Below are positions 49,283 through 57,417 of a DNA stretch of 64,000 nt, piece after piece. This DNA comes from Streptomyces nojiriensis (GTDB taxonomy: Bacteria; Actinomycetota; Actinomycetes; Streptomycetales; Streptomycetaceae): assembly GCF_017639205.1 (NCBI RefSeq), contig NZ_CP071139.1, positions 7,997,501-8,061,500 on the forward strand, given 5' to 3'. Every line of letters begins with the position of its first letter. The stretch's first letter is position 1. The position numbers and the translations under genes were made by a program. The notes under the pieces are model-generated. The model did no database searches, had not been told where the DNA came from, and saw only the letters and a list, made by a program, of their open reading frames with translations.

Positions 49283-50593
49283 CTAGCCCTCGTGGCCTTG
49301 GTGACCCTCGTGGCCCGCGGGCTTGTTGCCGTAGCCGTAGTGGTCGCCGGGCTTCCCGCCGTGGTCGTGGCCATGGCCGTGGTCCGGCTTACCGGGTCCC
49401 TCGTCGTGCCCGTTGCCCGGCCCGCCGTGCTCCGGCCCGTGGTGCTCCAGGCCGCCGTGGTCCGGTCCGCCCGGTCCGCCGTGTTCCGGGCCACCGGGCT
49501 GACCGCCGTGCCCGCCGGTGACGTTGCCCCCGGTCGTGTTGCCGCCGGTCGTGTTCCCCGCCGTGTTGCCCGCGGTGTTTCCGGAGGTGTTGCCGGCGAT
49601 GTTCCCCGAGGTGCCGCCCGACACGAGGTCGACGATGGGTCCGCCCAGGAGGCCGCCACCGATCAGACCCACGGTCGTACCGGTCGTCGATCCGGGGGTC
49701 GGCGTTCCGGCGGTCGTGCCCGTGGTCGTGCCGGTCGTCGTTCCGGTGGTGGTCGTACCGGTCGTCGTACCGGTGGTCGTACCGGTGGTCGTACCGGCGG
49801 TCGTGCCCGTGGTCGTGCCCGTGGTCGTCCCGCCCGTGGCGCACCCGCCGAGGAAGATCCGGTTGTTGTCCATCGTCACTTCGCCGTTACGGGCCAGGGC
49901 CCGGCCCTCGATATTCGTTCCGGTTCGCAGGAAGATCGAGGTCAGCGCCATGATGGTGCCCACGAAGGTAGTGTTGGTGTTGAGCTCCGCCGAACTCCCG
50001 ATCTGCCAGAACACGTTGCACGGCGAAGCGCCGTTCGTGAGGAGGATCCGGCTGGAGGTCGCCGTCGTCAGGGCTGCAGGAATCTGGAACACCCAGACCG
50101 CGTTGGGGTTCCCCCCGGCATTCAGGACCAGGTCGCCGGTGAGTCCGACACTGCCGGCGGGGTCTCTCGTGTATACGCCGGGAATCAGCTCTGTGGGGCC
50201 GGACGTTCCCGAGCCGATGGCCGCCGGAAGGTCGAAGTCCTCGGCCTGGCCGGCCGCGTTGTTGTACGCGATGATCAGATCGCTCTTGGCCTGGAGGGCC
50301 TGGGCATCCGCAGGGTGCACGGCGCCGAGGACCAGGCCGGGCGGGAATCCGGTGATGGCCGGGTTCGGGTGCGTCCCGAGGTCGTGGTCGATCACCGTGG
50401 GGCCGGTGTTGGTGACTCCCTGACCTGCCAGAACGGAGTAGCTGGCGGTGGTGCCCAGAGGTACGGCTGTCGCGATGGCCAGGGCCTGCGTCGGCAATCC
50501 CGCGACCATGACAGCGGCAACCGTTACGGCGACGGCCGAGGCCAGCCAGCCGGAAAAAGTGCGGCGCTGAGCCGCTTGGATTTTCAGCTTCAT
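49283..50593 (-). CDS. Secreted ice-binding-like (DUF3494) protein with low-complexity tail
   Basis: 436 aa. A Sec-type signal peptide (about 1-40) is followed by a DUF3494 beta-helix (about 45-255: YSVLAGQGVTNTGPTVIDHD, FVGTIMALTSIFLRTGTNIE, GRALARNGEVTMDNN), the fold of ice-binding proteins and adhesin-like relatives. The tail is unusual: about 75 residues of Gly-Thr-Thr repeats, then about 30 of GNTxGN repeats, then about 80 rich in His, Gly, Pro and Asp that could bind metal. There is no sortase motif. In a soil Streptomyces the domain may serve surface adhesion as well as ice binding. ATG 50593 is favoured over a GTG at 50605 that overlaps the RBS. Confidence 0.9.
   Translation of the reverse strand: MKLKIQAAQRRTFSGWLASAVAVTVAAVMVAGLPTQALAIATAVPLGTTASYSVLAGQGVTNTGPTVIDHDLGTHPNPAITGFPPGLVLGAVHPADAQALQAKSDLIIAYNNAAGQAEDFDLPAAIGSGTSGPTELIPGVYTRDPAGSVGLTGDLVLNAGGNPNAVWVFQIPAALTTATSSRILLTNGASPCNVFWQIGSSAELNTNTTFVGTIMALTSIFLRTGTNIEGRALARNGEVTMDNNRIFLGGCATGGTTTGTTTGTTAGTTTGTTTGTTTGTTTTGTTTGTTTGTTAGTPTPGSTTGTTVGLIGGGLLGGPIVDLVSGGTSGNIAGNTSGNTAGNTAGNTTGGNTTGGNVTGGHGGQPGGPEHGGPGGPDHGGLEHHGPEHGGPGNGHDEGPGKPDHGHGHDHGGKPGDHYGYGNKPAGHEGHQGHEG
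49711..49833 (-). repeat. In-gene short tandem repeat coding for Gly-Thr-Thr runs
   Basis: Imperfect 12-bp units such as GGTACGACCACC (minus strand) encode the (GTTT)n stretch of the DUF3494 protein. Such tracts can change copy number by slippage in frame. Confidence 0.75.
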
Positions 50594-51231
50594 CGAGGGG
50601 GCCACTTCCTATGGGGGCCGTGGCAAACCGGGCTCCTACCGATCGCCCGGGAAGCCTTGTCGTTGTCGCCGCATATTACGCAGCAACAATCATGTGGCAA
50701 AAACAGGCAAGGAGAAGGAGGGGGAATTACAAGCATATTCAGCACCGCGCAGCGCGATGAAGATATCAAAACTCACCCCGCCTATCATGTGATATTCCCC
50801 CCGCCGGATGGGTTCGGATTGACTCGTACGAGGCGGAGCCGCTCATATGGAAATGCATTCAAACCCGCCATGCGCGAGAAGTGCCGCCAGGAGGGTGATT
50901 CCATGAGCTTGCTGGAGGGTGGGCGCGCCGATCGATCCTCCGTCAATCCATATGACTCTGATCGGGAGCGATCGCGCTCCTTTTCTTGCACGGGTTCGAA
51001 CACCGACCTCGTCGAATTGATGAGCGATGTCGGTTCCGTCAGATGGGGCGTGAGTTCATCCGCAGGTGACTTCCGTCCGCTTTTCATCTCCGGCCACACC
51101 GGATGGCCCGGCTCGCGCACCGCCCGACGCAGCATCCAGGCCCTCACCCCGTACGTCGAGCGGGAGGCGAAGACCGTCGTCCCCCCCCCGCCGCTGCCCG
51201 GCAGGCCGGTACCCGAAGCCCCGGAGGGGTC
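50594..51231. other. AT-richer intergenic region with an intrinsic terminator and a doubtful small frame
   Basis: 638 bp of atypically low GC between the DUF3494 gene and a small membrane gene. A frame starting at ATG 50903 has a good AGGAGG RBS but poor third-position GC, and it runs antisense into the membrane gene at 51232. Within it a textbook terminator lies at 50965-50987. It may encode a short transcript from the plus strand; otherwise it is the promoter region of the DUF3494 gene. Confidence 0.4.
50965..50987 (+). terminator. Intrinsic terminator with T tract in the intergenic region
   Basis: Stem GGAGCG/CGCTCC (50965-50970 with 50975-50980, ATCG loop) is followed by TTTTCTT. No plus-strand gene ends here, so it may end an unannotated small RNA. 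Confidence 0.55.
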
Positions 51232-51405
51232 TCAGCGGAGCGTGCGGTGGCGCCGACCGGAACGCCGGATGTGCAGGACCAGGTACACCAGGGCGCCGAT
51301 GAATACGACGATGCCGATGATCAGCAGATAGGACAGCCCTTCGGCGACGGCGCCGATGAGGCCCAGCACGATCGCCACGATGACGAGAATCAGGAAGAGC
51401 GTCAT
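51232..51405 (-). CDS. Small hydrophobic membrane protein
   Basis: 57 aa with two hydrophobic helices (LFLILVIVAIVLGLIGAV and YLLIIGIVVFIGALVYLVL) and a basic C-terminus (HIRRSGRRHRTLR). It resembles the short 'hydrophobic protein' genes common in Streptomyces stress regions. ATG 51405 has GGAGG 11 nt upstream. It lies 28 bp downstream of a PRC-barrel gene and is probably in one transcript with it. Confidence 0.8.
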   Translation of the reverse strand: MTLFLILVIVAIVLGLIGAVAEGLSYLLIIGIVVFIGALVYLVLHIRRSGRRHRTLR

Positions 51406-51433
51406 GACGTAGGACACCTCCTCGAAGGGCCGG

Positions 51434-51790
51434 TCAGCGGCGGGCGAGCTGCCGCTCGCCGTTCACGCCGGGCTGATAGGGCAGGTCGTAGTGTGCGAAG
51501 ACCGCCGCCTCGTCCTCGGCGGGCAGGACGTCGTCCGTCCCGATCGCCGGGCACTTCTTCACCAGCGACCTGTCATAGTCGACCTTGACGTAGCCGGGCC
51601 CTACGACCGCGCCGACCAGCGGGACGAAGACCAGGTGGCGGCGGGTGGGCAGCCCGACCAGGACGGTGGCCATGGCCGGCTCGTCGGTGCTGGTGTCCAC
51701 GTAGACCGCCTCCAGCACGCCGATCCTGCGGCCTGCGGCATCGACGACGTCGTGGGTACGCCACTCCCGGATATCCGCGATCCCGATCAT
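51434..51790 (-). CDS. PRC-barrel domain protein
   Basis: 118 aa. VDAAGRRIGVLEAVYVDTST and RRHLVFVPLVGAVVGPGYVKV are the beta strands of a PRC barrel, a small protein- or RNA-binding fold. The C-terminal 35 residues are acidic and then basic. Such genes are frequent in actinobacterial general-stress regions; a second, unrelated copy is at 53235. No enzymatic role is expected. Confidence 0.88.
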   Translation of the reverse strand: MIGIADIREWRTHDVVDAAGRRIGVLEAVYVDTSTDEPAMATVLVGLPTRRHLVFVPLVGAVVGPGYVKVDYDRSLVKKCPAIGTDDVLPAEDEAAVFAHYDLPYQPGVNGERQLARR

Positions 51791-52181
51791 CCCGAGCGCC
51801 CCTTTCCCGCAACGTTGCGCCGACAGGCGTTGTACTTTTCAGCCTGCCCCGCAAAGCCCGCCCGCACCAGCCCGGACACCCCGCAACGTCATACGGCAAG
51901 GACGAGCTCTTCTCCCGCGTGCGCCGCACGACCGCCAGACCCCTGGCGACGTCCCCACGCACGGGACTTGGCAGATAAGCGGTCGTTTCCGGCGGATAGG
52001 TGGTGGGGTCGTGGCATTCGGGTGAACTCTGCTCGGGCTGTGCACGCGGTTGCGCTCGCGCCACGTGACACTCGACAGCGGGGCCTGTTGATCATCATTC
52101 CGCGGCGCATGCGTTCACCCGGGCCCGGCCGCGGAGATTTCTGTGGCTGGTAGACAGTCCCGAGCCGGAGGTAGACCGCCC
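51791..52181. other. Divergent promoter region
   Basis: 391 bp between the divergent PRC-barrel and XRE genes. No protein frame with an RBS, no repeat, and no clear sigB-type promoter was seen. Confidence 0.5.
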
Positions 52182-53060
52182 GTGGCGGTGAACGGAAACC
52201 CGACCGTCCGACGACGCCGGCTGGGTGCGGAGCTGCGCCGGCTCCGTCTGGCCCGCGGTCTGACCAGCACGCAGGTGGCTGAGCACCTGTTGATCTCCCA
52301 GCCCAAGGTCAGCCACTTGGAGACCGGCCGCCGAGGGATCAGCCCGCGCGATGTGCGGGACCTGTGCGGCCTCTACGGGGTCACGGACCAGCAGGTCATC
52401 GACTCGTTGATGGAGATGGCCAGGGAAGCGAACCGGCAGGGCTGGTGGGTCGCCTGCGGGGAAGTCCCGTACGCCGTCTACATCGGCCTGGAGACGGCAG
52501 CCGCTTCTGTCCGCTCCTACGAACCCCTGGTGATCCCCGGCCTGCTGCAGACACCCGCCTATGCGGCAGCGATCACCGCGGAAACGATCCCTCTGGCCAC
52601 GGAGGAACAGATCGCGGTGCGCCTCGAGGTGCGGCTGCGGCGTCAGTCCCGCGCCCACCACCCGGCCCGGCCTTTCCGCTTAGGGGTCGTGCTGGACGAA
52701 TCAGCCCTGCGCCGCCTGGTGGGCAGCCCCGAGATCATGCGCGAACAGCTCGAGTACCTGAACCGCCTCGGCGAGCAGCCGCACATCACCGTGCAGGTCC
52801 TCCCGCACAGCGCGGGAGCCCATCCGGGAGTCTCTGGACAGTTCTCCATCCTCGACTTCCCGGACACCGCCACGGGGACGGTGTACCTGGAGCGGTTCAC
52901 CAGCGACCTCTACCTGGAGAAACGATCCGACGTGCGGCACTACAGCGCCATGTTCGACCGCCTTCAGACCCAGGCCCTGAACCCGGAGCGCACCCGCCGC
53001 TTCATCACCCGTGCCGCGCAGGAGCTGCCGGCCGCCGCAGCGCTGCTCGCCGGGCGGTGA
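52182..53060 (+). CDS. XRE-family regulator with DUF5753 domain
   Basis: 292 aa. The N-terminal helix-turn-helix is LTSTQVAEHLLISQPKVSHL, and residues about 100-285 form a DUF5753 domain (VIPGLLQTPAYAAAITAETI, then HITVQVLPHSAGAHPGVSGQ). This is the large Streptomyces family often paired with a DUF397 gene, as in Scr1-type modules. No DUF397 gene follows here, so it is an orphan. The GTG at 52182 is favoured because GGAGG lies 10 nt upstream. Confidence 0.92.
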   Translation: MAVNGNPTVRRRRLGAELRRLRLARGLTSTQVAEHLLISQPKVSHLETGRRGISPRDVRDLCGLYGVTDQQVIDSLMEMAREANRQGWWVACGEVPYAVYIGLETAAASVRSYEPLVIPGLLQTPAYAAAITAETIPLATEEQIAVRLEVRLRRQSRAHHPARPFRLGVVLDESALRRLVGSPEIMREQLEYLNRLGEQPHITVQVLPHSAGAHPGVSGQFSILDFPDTATGTVYLERFTSDLYLEKRSDVRHYSAMFDRLQTQALNPERTRRFITRAAQELPAAAALLAGR

Positions 53061-53179
53061 TCGCCGCACCGGCCGCAGGTCGCTGCGTCGCGTGTAGCCG
53101 TCGGCGCGCGAGGCGACGGCGCATCGGCGAGGGGGCGGTTCCTCCCTGCCGATGGAGGCGCTGAACCCCCGGGACGCGG

Positions 53180-53213
53180 CGAGCCCGCACCCCCGGCCGG
53201 GGGTGCGGGCTCG
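53180..53213. terminator. Perfect 34-bp palindrome, bidirectional terminator
   Basis: 53180-53213 is a perfect inverted repeat between the convergent XRE and PRC-barrel genes, 21 bp from the stop of the latter. It forms an extremely stable hairpin. Confidence 0.88.
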
Positions 53214-53234
53214 CTCGGCTCCGGGACGCCGGGG

Positions 53235-53603
53235 TCAGGCGGGGCGACCGCCGAAGGGGCCTCCGGTGCCGTAGTACGTACCCAGCTCCTCCCGGTAGCC
53301 GGCGTCGCCGAGGTGCTTGTCCCGGTGGAACTCGGGCGCGCTCTTGATCTGTTCCTTGGTGCGGTCGACGAAGACCTTCCGATCCTCCGGGTCGACCTTG
53401 ACGACCGTGCTCGCCGGCAGCAGGACCTCCTTGCCGAAGATCCATACGCCGGTGTCCACGACCAGGTAGGCGTCACCGACCTCGTCGGAGTGCTTGTCGA
53501 CCTTGCCGATGTTCCCGTCGGTCGCCTCGACCTTGTAGCCGGTCAGGTCCGTACCGGCCAGGTGGCCCGCGGTCGGCTGGTAACTCCACACATGTTCAGT
53601 CAC
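53235..53603 (-). CDS. PRC-barrel domain protein
   Basis: 122 aa. YKVEATDGNIGKVDKHSDEV and DAYLVVDTGVWIFGKEVLLP form a PRC barrel, followed by VDRTKEQIKSAPEF, a motif repeated in many stress-linked PRC proteins. The C-terminus is Gly/Tyr-rich. GTG 53603 has GGAGGAG 10 nt upstream. It belongs with the other small stress proteins in this region; the molecular role is unknown. Confidence 0.9.
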   Translation of the reverse strand: MTEHVWSYQPTAGHLAGTDLTGYKVEATDGNIGKVDKHSDEVGDAYLVVDTGVWIFGKEVLLPASTVVKVDPEDRKVFVDRTKEQIKSAPEFHRDKHLGDAGYREELGTYYGTGGPFGGRPA

Positions 53604-53862
53604 GCGAAAACAACTCCTCCGGTCAACGGGGGACGGCGGGGAAGTGCTTCTCCGCCGATCCTCCTTGTTCCGTACGCCGTGCTCGGCGGATGTGCTGCGT
53701 TCCGCCTGGACTTCGCCTGCCCCGCTTTCACCGCTTCACGCACCCGGATCGAAGGCAGGACCGGGACGGCACCCGCCATGTGGTGCCCGGGTCGTGAGGA
53801 TGCCTTGCTCCGTACGGCTCAATCGGCGGCTCGGGAAGGCCCCTTGAGGGCAGAAGATCACC

Positions 53863-54306
53863 ATGGACAGCAATCGCGAGATGGACCCGGAGAACCGGGT
53901 GCCCGAGGGCGTCGACGAGAAGACACTGCGCGCCCTGGGTGCGCTCTCGAAGGCTCTGGAGACCACGGAGCGGGCCCGCGGGCACCTCTACGGATTCCAC
54001 CAGCTGACCGGGACCGCTGACTTCGAGCTCGGCGACGCCGTCCGGCTCTTGCGCGAGGCGGGCCACGAGGAGCAGGCCGCACGCCTCGAGCGCGACATCG
54101 TGGGCCGCAACGTCATCCCGGGACACTGGACGTTCCAGATCATCGAGGCCTACGACTCCACCTATCACCGGCCCTTCACCGCGATGGAAGGCGACATCGT
54201 CGACGAGCTGGCCGGCGGGCGTGAGCACCTCCTGGAGGCCCGCCTCAAGACGATCCGCCGCACCCACGGCCATCCGGACCACACCGCCACGCCGCCCGCC
54301 TCCTGA
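53863..54306 (+). CDS. Conserved-looking small helical protein of unknown function
   Basis: 147 aa, mostly alpha-helical and charged: DEKTLRALGALSKALETTER, LGDAVRLLREAGHEEQAARL, then GHWTFQIIEAYDSTYHRPFT. No family is assigned with confidence. High third-position GC and the position among stress genes support a real gene. The start could also be the in-frame ATG at 53881. The RBS is weak (GAGGGC). Confidence 0.75.
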   Translation: MDSNREMDPENRVPEGVDEKTLRALGALSKALETTERARGHLYGFHQLTGTADFELGDAVRLLREAGHEEQAARLERDIVGRNVIPGHWTFQIIEAYDSTYHRPFTAMEGDIVDELAGGREHLLEARLKTIRRTHGHPDHTATPPAS

Positions 54307-54349
54307 AACGAGGGCCGAGTCCGGAGGGAGGGGAGCCCGCCGGTGTCGC

Positions 54350-54931
54350 TCATGTTGCCGGGTACCCTCCGACCGCCCGGCGATGGGCCACGTGCCCGCC
54401 CAGGGCGCCGGTGACGGCGACGGCGGCCAGCCCGCCGAGGGACCACAGCCGGCCCTTCGCCGGGCGGCCGCGCAGCCGCGACGTCAGGGACATGGCGTAG
54501 CAGGCCACCGCGGCCGCGTTCGAGGCCGCGTGGGCCAGGCCGACCCGGGCCTGTTCGGGAGGCAGGTCCGCCCAGTCCACCCAGCCGGCCACCGCTGCCG
54601 GGGCGATCCCGGCCAGTCCGACGGCGGTGAGGGTCGTGCTCGCCCGCTGCGTCGCGGGTACGACGTCCAGCACGGCGGACGAGAGCCAGCACCCGATGGG
54701 TACCTGCACCAGGACGGGATGCAGGGGGTGACCGAGCGGCCTGCCACGCAGCAGATCACGCAACCCGCCCAAGGGGAGTGCGCGGATGCCCCGCTGGAGC
54801 ACCCGGATCGCCGGATCGGCGACCGTGGTCCGTTCGAGCCGGTCCAGCGCGGTCAGCCACCGGGTCGAGGCAGTGTCGAGTACTGAGGTCCGCCCGGTCA
54901 CGGCCGAGGCATCGAGGGTGTGTGCGTTCAT
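54350..54931 (-). CDS. DUF2231-domain membrane protein
   Basis: 193 aa. LGHPLHPVLVQVPIGCWLSS is the typical DUF2231 motif, followed by four hydrophobic helices. The function is unknown; His residues in the membrane part raise the possibility of haem or metal binding (inference). A sigB-type promoter sits directly before the ATG, giving an almost leaderless transcript and placing the gene in the general-stress response. Confidence 0.88.
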   Translation of the reverse strand: MNAHTLDASAVTGRTSVLDTASTRWLTALDRLERTTVADPAIRVLQRGIRALPLGGLRDLLRGRPLGHPLHPVLVQVPIGCWLSSAVLDVVPATQRASTTLTAVGLAGIAPAAVAGWVDWADLPPEQARVGLAHAASNAAAVACYAMSLTSRLRGRPAKGRLWSLGGLAAVAVTGALGGHVAHRRAVGGYPAT

Positions 54932-54940
54932 ACTCGACGC

Positions 54941-54964
54941 CTACCCGGTGTCACGCCGCGATCC
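54941..54964 (-). promoter_or_regulatory. sigB-like promoter of the DUF2231 gene
   Basis: GGAT (54964-54961), 14 nt, then GGGTAG (54946-54941) matches the Streptomyces sigB consensus GNNT-N14-16-GGGTA. The start codon follows 9 nt after the -10 element. Confidence 0.6.
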
Positions 54965-55067
54965 CGCCCCGGTCCCCACTGGCACCCGAACGACCAGCCT
55001 CCCGCCGGGGCGCTCGCGCGGGCATGTCCATGCCCTCGGATCCCGGCCCTCCGGACGGCTGGAGAGG

Positions 55068-55535
55068 TCATGCGCTGGGGACGGCCAAGGGATCGGGCGG
55101 GGCGGTCTTCTTCGCCGCTTCCATCTGCTCGCCGAGTTCGGTGAGGCGGTTGCGGCCCATGGCCTTGCGGACTCCGGGGAACCACTCCTTCTCCTCCTCC
55201 TCGACGTGGTGGCGGACGTTTTCCATGAGGACCGTCATCTTGGCGTCGAACCGCTCGTCGCTCGCGTCGAGACCCTTGAGTTCGGAGAGCATCCACAGCA
55301 CGACGTGGTGCTCCTCGATGCTTTCCAGGACGTGGTCCTTGGTCTCGGGGTCGGCCTCGCGGGCGGCGGGGTAGAAGATCTTCTCCTCGATCCAGGTGTG
55401 CGTGGTGAGTTCCTCGATCACCTGGTCGGCGATCCTCCGCTTCGTGGCGTACGCGTTGTCGCCGGCCTTCTCGAACTGCTTGAACAGCTTCTCGACCGTC
55501 TTGTGGTCTTCCTTGAGCAGCACGATCCCGTCCAC
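55068..55535 (-). CDS. Hemerythrin HHE-domain protein
   Basis: 155 aa four-helix bundle. Candidate iron ligands are His in LKEDHKTVEKLF, the His/Glu pair in THTWIEEKIFYPA, His-His in IEEHHVVLWML, and the His-His and Glu of ENVRHHVEEEEKEWF. Such proteins bind a diiron centre and sense or buffer oxygen, NO or oxidants. The C-terminus is short and Lys/Pro-rich. GTG 55535 has AAGGAGA 5 nt upstream. A sigB-like promoter is directly upstream. Confidence 0.94.
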   Translation of the reverse strand: MDGIVLLKEDHKTVEKLFKQFEKAGDNAYATKRRIADQVIEELTTHTWIEEKIFYPAAREADPETKDHVLESIEEHHVVLWMLSELKGLDASDERFDAKMTVLMENVRHHVEEEEKEWFPGVRKAMGRNRLTELGEQMEAAKKTAPPDPLAVPSA

Positions 55536-55586
55536 CAGGTCTCCTTCGATCGTCCGTCGGGGGCGTGGCCGACCGCCCTGACGCGT

Positions 55587-55611
55587 GTACCCGGTGGGGT
55601 GGTGGTGACAC
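55587..55611 (-). promoter_or_regulatory. sigB-like promoter of the hemerythrin gene
   Basis: GTGT (55611-55608), 15 nt, then GGGTAC (55592-55587) is a full match to GNNT-N14-16-GGGTAC. The predicted leader is about 45 nt. Confidence 0.7.
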
Positions 55612-55893
55612 TGTCGGCCGGGCGGGATGCCTCGTACGGACGACCTTCCCTACGCCGAACGCCGACGTTTTCCCAGCCTGTCGGGTGGACCCGGCCCCGG
55701 CGCGGCCCGGGCGCGGGGCCGGGGCAGGCACGGATCAGAGGGCGGCGGAGAACCGGTCCCAGGCCCCGTGCACGCCCAGCGCTGCGATAGCCGGAGGGCC
55801 GCCCGAGGGCGCCGAACTCTATGTCCGGCCGCGCGGACCCGTGCCTGGGGCGATCAACCGTGCCGCCTGCGCAGAAGGATCTGTTCGTGGCGT

Positions 55894-55918
55894 GGGTGCT
55901 CGTGCGTTTACCGGGTAG
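55894..55918 (+). promoter_or_regulatory. sigB-like promoter of the DUF3618-DUF4235 operon
   Basis: GGGT (55894-55897), 15 nt, then GGGTAG (55913-55918) fits the same consensus; the leader would be about 118 nt. The 506-bp region 55536-56041 holds this and the hemerythrin promoter and no gene that I can support. Confidence 0.6.
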
Positions 55919-56041
55919 GCGCGCTATGAGAACGGCGTGCGCATCGCAAGAGGGGTCCCCGAGGCCGGCGCATCCGTTTCCGGAGCAGACAATCGACAGC
56001 GTCAGGGCCGACCCGGCCGCGATCAAGGAGAAAACGTTCCG

Positions 56042-56419
56042 ATGACGAACGAACCCCGAACCGCTATCGGCACACCCACCCCCGACGAACTGCGCGAGCA
56101 GGTCGAGCGCACCCGCGACGGACTCGGTCAGACCATCGAGGCGCTGGCGGACAAGGCCGATATCACGGCACAGGCACGAGAGAAGGCGGCCGCCGTGAAG
56201 GAACAGGCCGCCGCAACGGCCGGCGTGGTCGCCGACCGGATCCGTACGAAGACCCTGCATGTGGCGCAGCTGGTCAAGGACACGACGCCCGAGCCGGTTC
56301 TGGACAAGGCGGGCCGGGCCGCGAGCGTGGCACGGGCCAACCGCAAGCCGCTGCTCGTGGCCGGCGGCGCCGCTCTGATCGTCCTTCTGTTGGTGCGGCG
56401 CGGCCGCCGAAGCCGATGA
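56042..56419 (+). CDS. DUF3618-family membrane-anchored protein
   Basis: 125 aa. TPDELREQVERTRDGLGQTI and EALADKADI are the DUF3618 signature. A long amphipathic Ala/Glu/Lys helix (about 35-90) is followed by one C-terminal transmembrane helix (LLVAGGAALIVLLLV) and basic residues. The family commonly sits next to DUF4235 or phage-holin-like genes in actinobacterial stress operons. AAGGAG precedes the ATG. It is coupled to the next gene through an ATGA overlap. Confidence 0.9.
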   Translation: MTNEPRTAIGTPTPDELREQVERTRDGLGQTIEALADKADITAQAREKAAAVKEQAAATAGVVADRIRTKTLHVAQLVKDTTPEPVLDKAGRAASVARANRKPLLVAGGAALIVLLLVRRGRRSR

Positions 56420-56682
56420 AAGCGTCCGAGGTCGCGTACAAGCCGGTGGGCCTTGCCCTGGGTGCGGTCAGCGGCATGATCGCGGGGGCGGCGTTCAAGC
56501 AGGTCTGGAAGATCGTCGAAGGGGAAGGCGATGCTCCCAGCGCCACGGACGAAGACCGCTCCTGGACGCAGATCCTGATCGCCGCCGCCATCCAGGGCGC
56601 GATCTTCGCCGTGGTCAAGGCCGCTGTCGACCGCTCGGGTGCCGTGGCCACACGTCGCGTGACGGGCACCTGGCCGGGCTGA
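56416..56682 (+). CDS. DUF4235-family membrane protein
   Basis: 88 aa. Two hydrophobic segments (LALGAVSGMIAGAAFKQVW and ILIAAAIQGAIFAVVKAAVD) flank an acidic loop, the DUF4235 pattern. Function unknown. Its ATG overlaps the stop of the DUF3618 gene. Both probably act at the membrane under stress control. Confidence 0.9.
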   Translation: MKASEVAYKPVGLALGAVSGMIAGAAFKQVWKIVEGEGDAPSATDEDRSWTQILIAAAIQGAIFAVVKAAVDRSGAVATRRVTGTWPG

Positions 56683-56881
56683 CCCCCGCGCGGACCCGCG
56701 CGGCCGTCCTCCGGGCCGGTGCGTTCTGGTACGGCCGCCGACGCAGCGCGCGGCGCAGGGCCCCTGTCCGGCCGCCGACCGAGCGGAATCCCGTGGCGCG
56801 GAGGCCGCGTGTGAGGCGGCCCGGCGCGCTCCAGGACGCGAGGCACGTGGTGGCCGCCCGTGGAACTCAGGGGAAAGCCCC

Positions 56882-57283
56882 ATATCCGAGAGTCTTGAGT
56901 TTTCCGCCCTGCTGCAACTGATCGACGAGCGGTCGGCCGCGTTCCGGAGTGCGGTTGCCGCCGCGCCCGGCCTTGACGCGCCGGTGCCGTCCTGCCCCGA
57001 GCGGACGTTGTTCGATCTGGTGCACCACCTGGGTACGGGCCAGCGCTGGTGGGCCGCGATCGTCGCCGCGGGCCCCGCCGAGGCTCCGCCGGCCGAGGAC
57101 GCCGCGGAGGTGCCGCACGAGCCCGCCACCATCCGCTACCACGCCACCGAGGGCCGCTCCTGGCTCCTCGCGCCGGACGGCACCGGCGCCTGGCCCGCAC
57201 CCCTCACGGACGACGCCGCGCCCGCCTCCGCTTCGGCCACGGGCACGGCCGAGCAGCTGATCGCCTGGGAGCCCGAGGAGTAG
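56882..57283 (+). CDS. Maleylpyruvate-isomerase N-terminal-domain protein, probably degraded start
   Basis: The frame reads SESLEFSALLQLIDERSAAF, then PSCPERTLFDLVHHLGTGQR, like the N-terminal mycothiol-dependent maleylpyruvate isomerase (DinB-like) domain. Relatives start right before SExLEF with Met; here the matching codon is ATA (56882-56884), with AGGGGAA 6 nt upstream. No ATG, GTG or TTG exists in frame between there and GTG 56984, which lies inside the domain. The protein ends at about 133 residues, shorter than full-length relatives. Either ATA is used as a rare start, or a truncated protein starts at 56984, or the gene is decaying. Confidence 0.5.
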   Translation: MSESLEFSALLQLIDERSAAFRSAVAAAPGLDAPVPSCPERTLFDLVHHLGTGQRWWAAIVAAGPAEAPPAEDAAEVPHEPATIRYHATEGRSWLLAPDGTGAWPAPLTDDAAPASASATGTAEQLIAWEPEE

Positions 57284-57417
57284 CCGGCCCATACCGTCGG
57301 CGGACGGCCAGTACGGCCTCGTACAGCTCGGGCCCGAGCGCCTCCCGCAGCACTGCCGACTCAGCCAGAACGGGGATGTGGCGATGTGGCTACGACCAGG
57401 CTTTCTGTCAGGTGCTC

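Noticed and set aside
49690..49850. Possible CRISPR-like array in the short repeats near 49.7 kb
   Set aside because: The repeats are contiguous, short and in frame within the DUF3494 gene, with no unique spacers or cas genes.
50988..51005. GGTTCGAA, resembling a tRNA T-loop
   Set aside because: The flanks do not pair as a T-stem, and no D-arm, anticodon arm or acceptor stem could be found on either strand.
50903..51331. A 142-aa plus-strand frame with a good RBS
   Set aside because: Third-position GC is low and irregular, an intrinsic terminator lies inside it, and its end is antisense to the small membrane gene. Kept only as part of the intergenic note.
52182..53060. A toxin-antitoxin module (XRE-DUF5753 with DUF397)
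   Set aside because: No DUF397 gene follows; the next gene converges from the other strand beyond a terminator.
56449..56682. A holin or phage lysis protein reading of the DUF4235 gene
   Set aside because: The two-helix pattern with an acidic loop and its coupling to DUF3618 fit the DUF4235 family, and there are no other phage genes.
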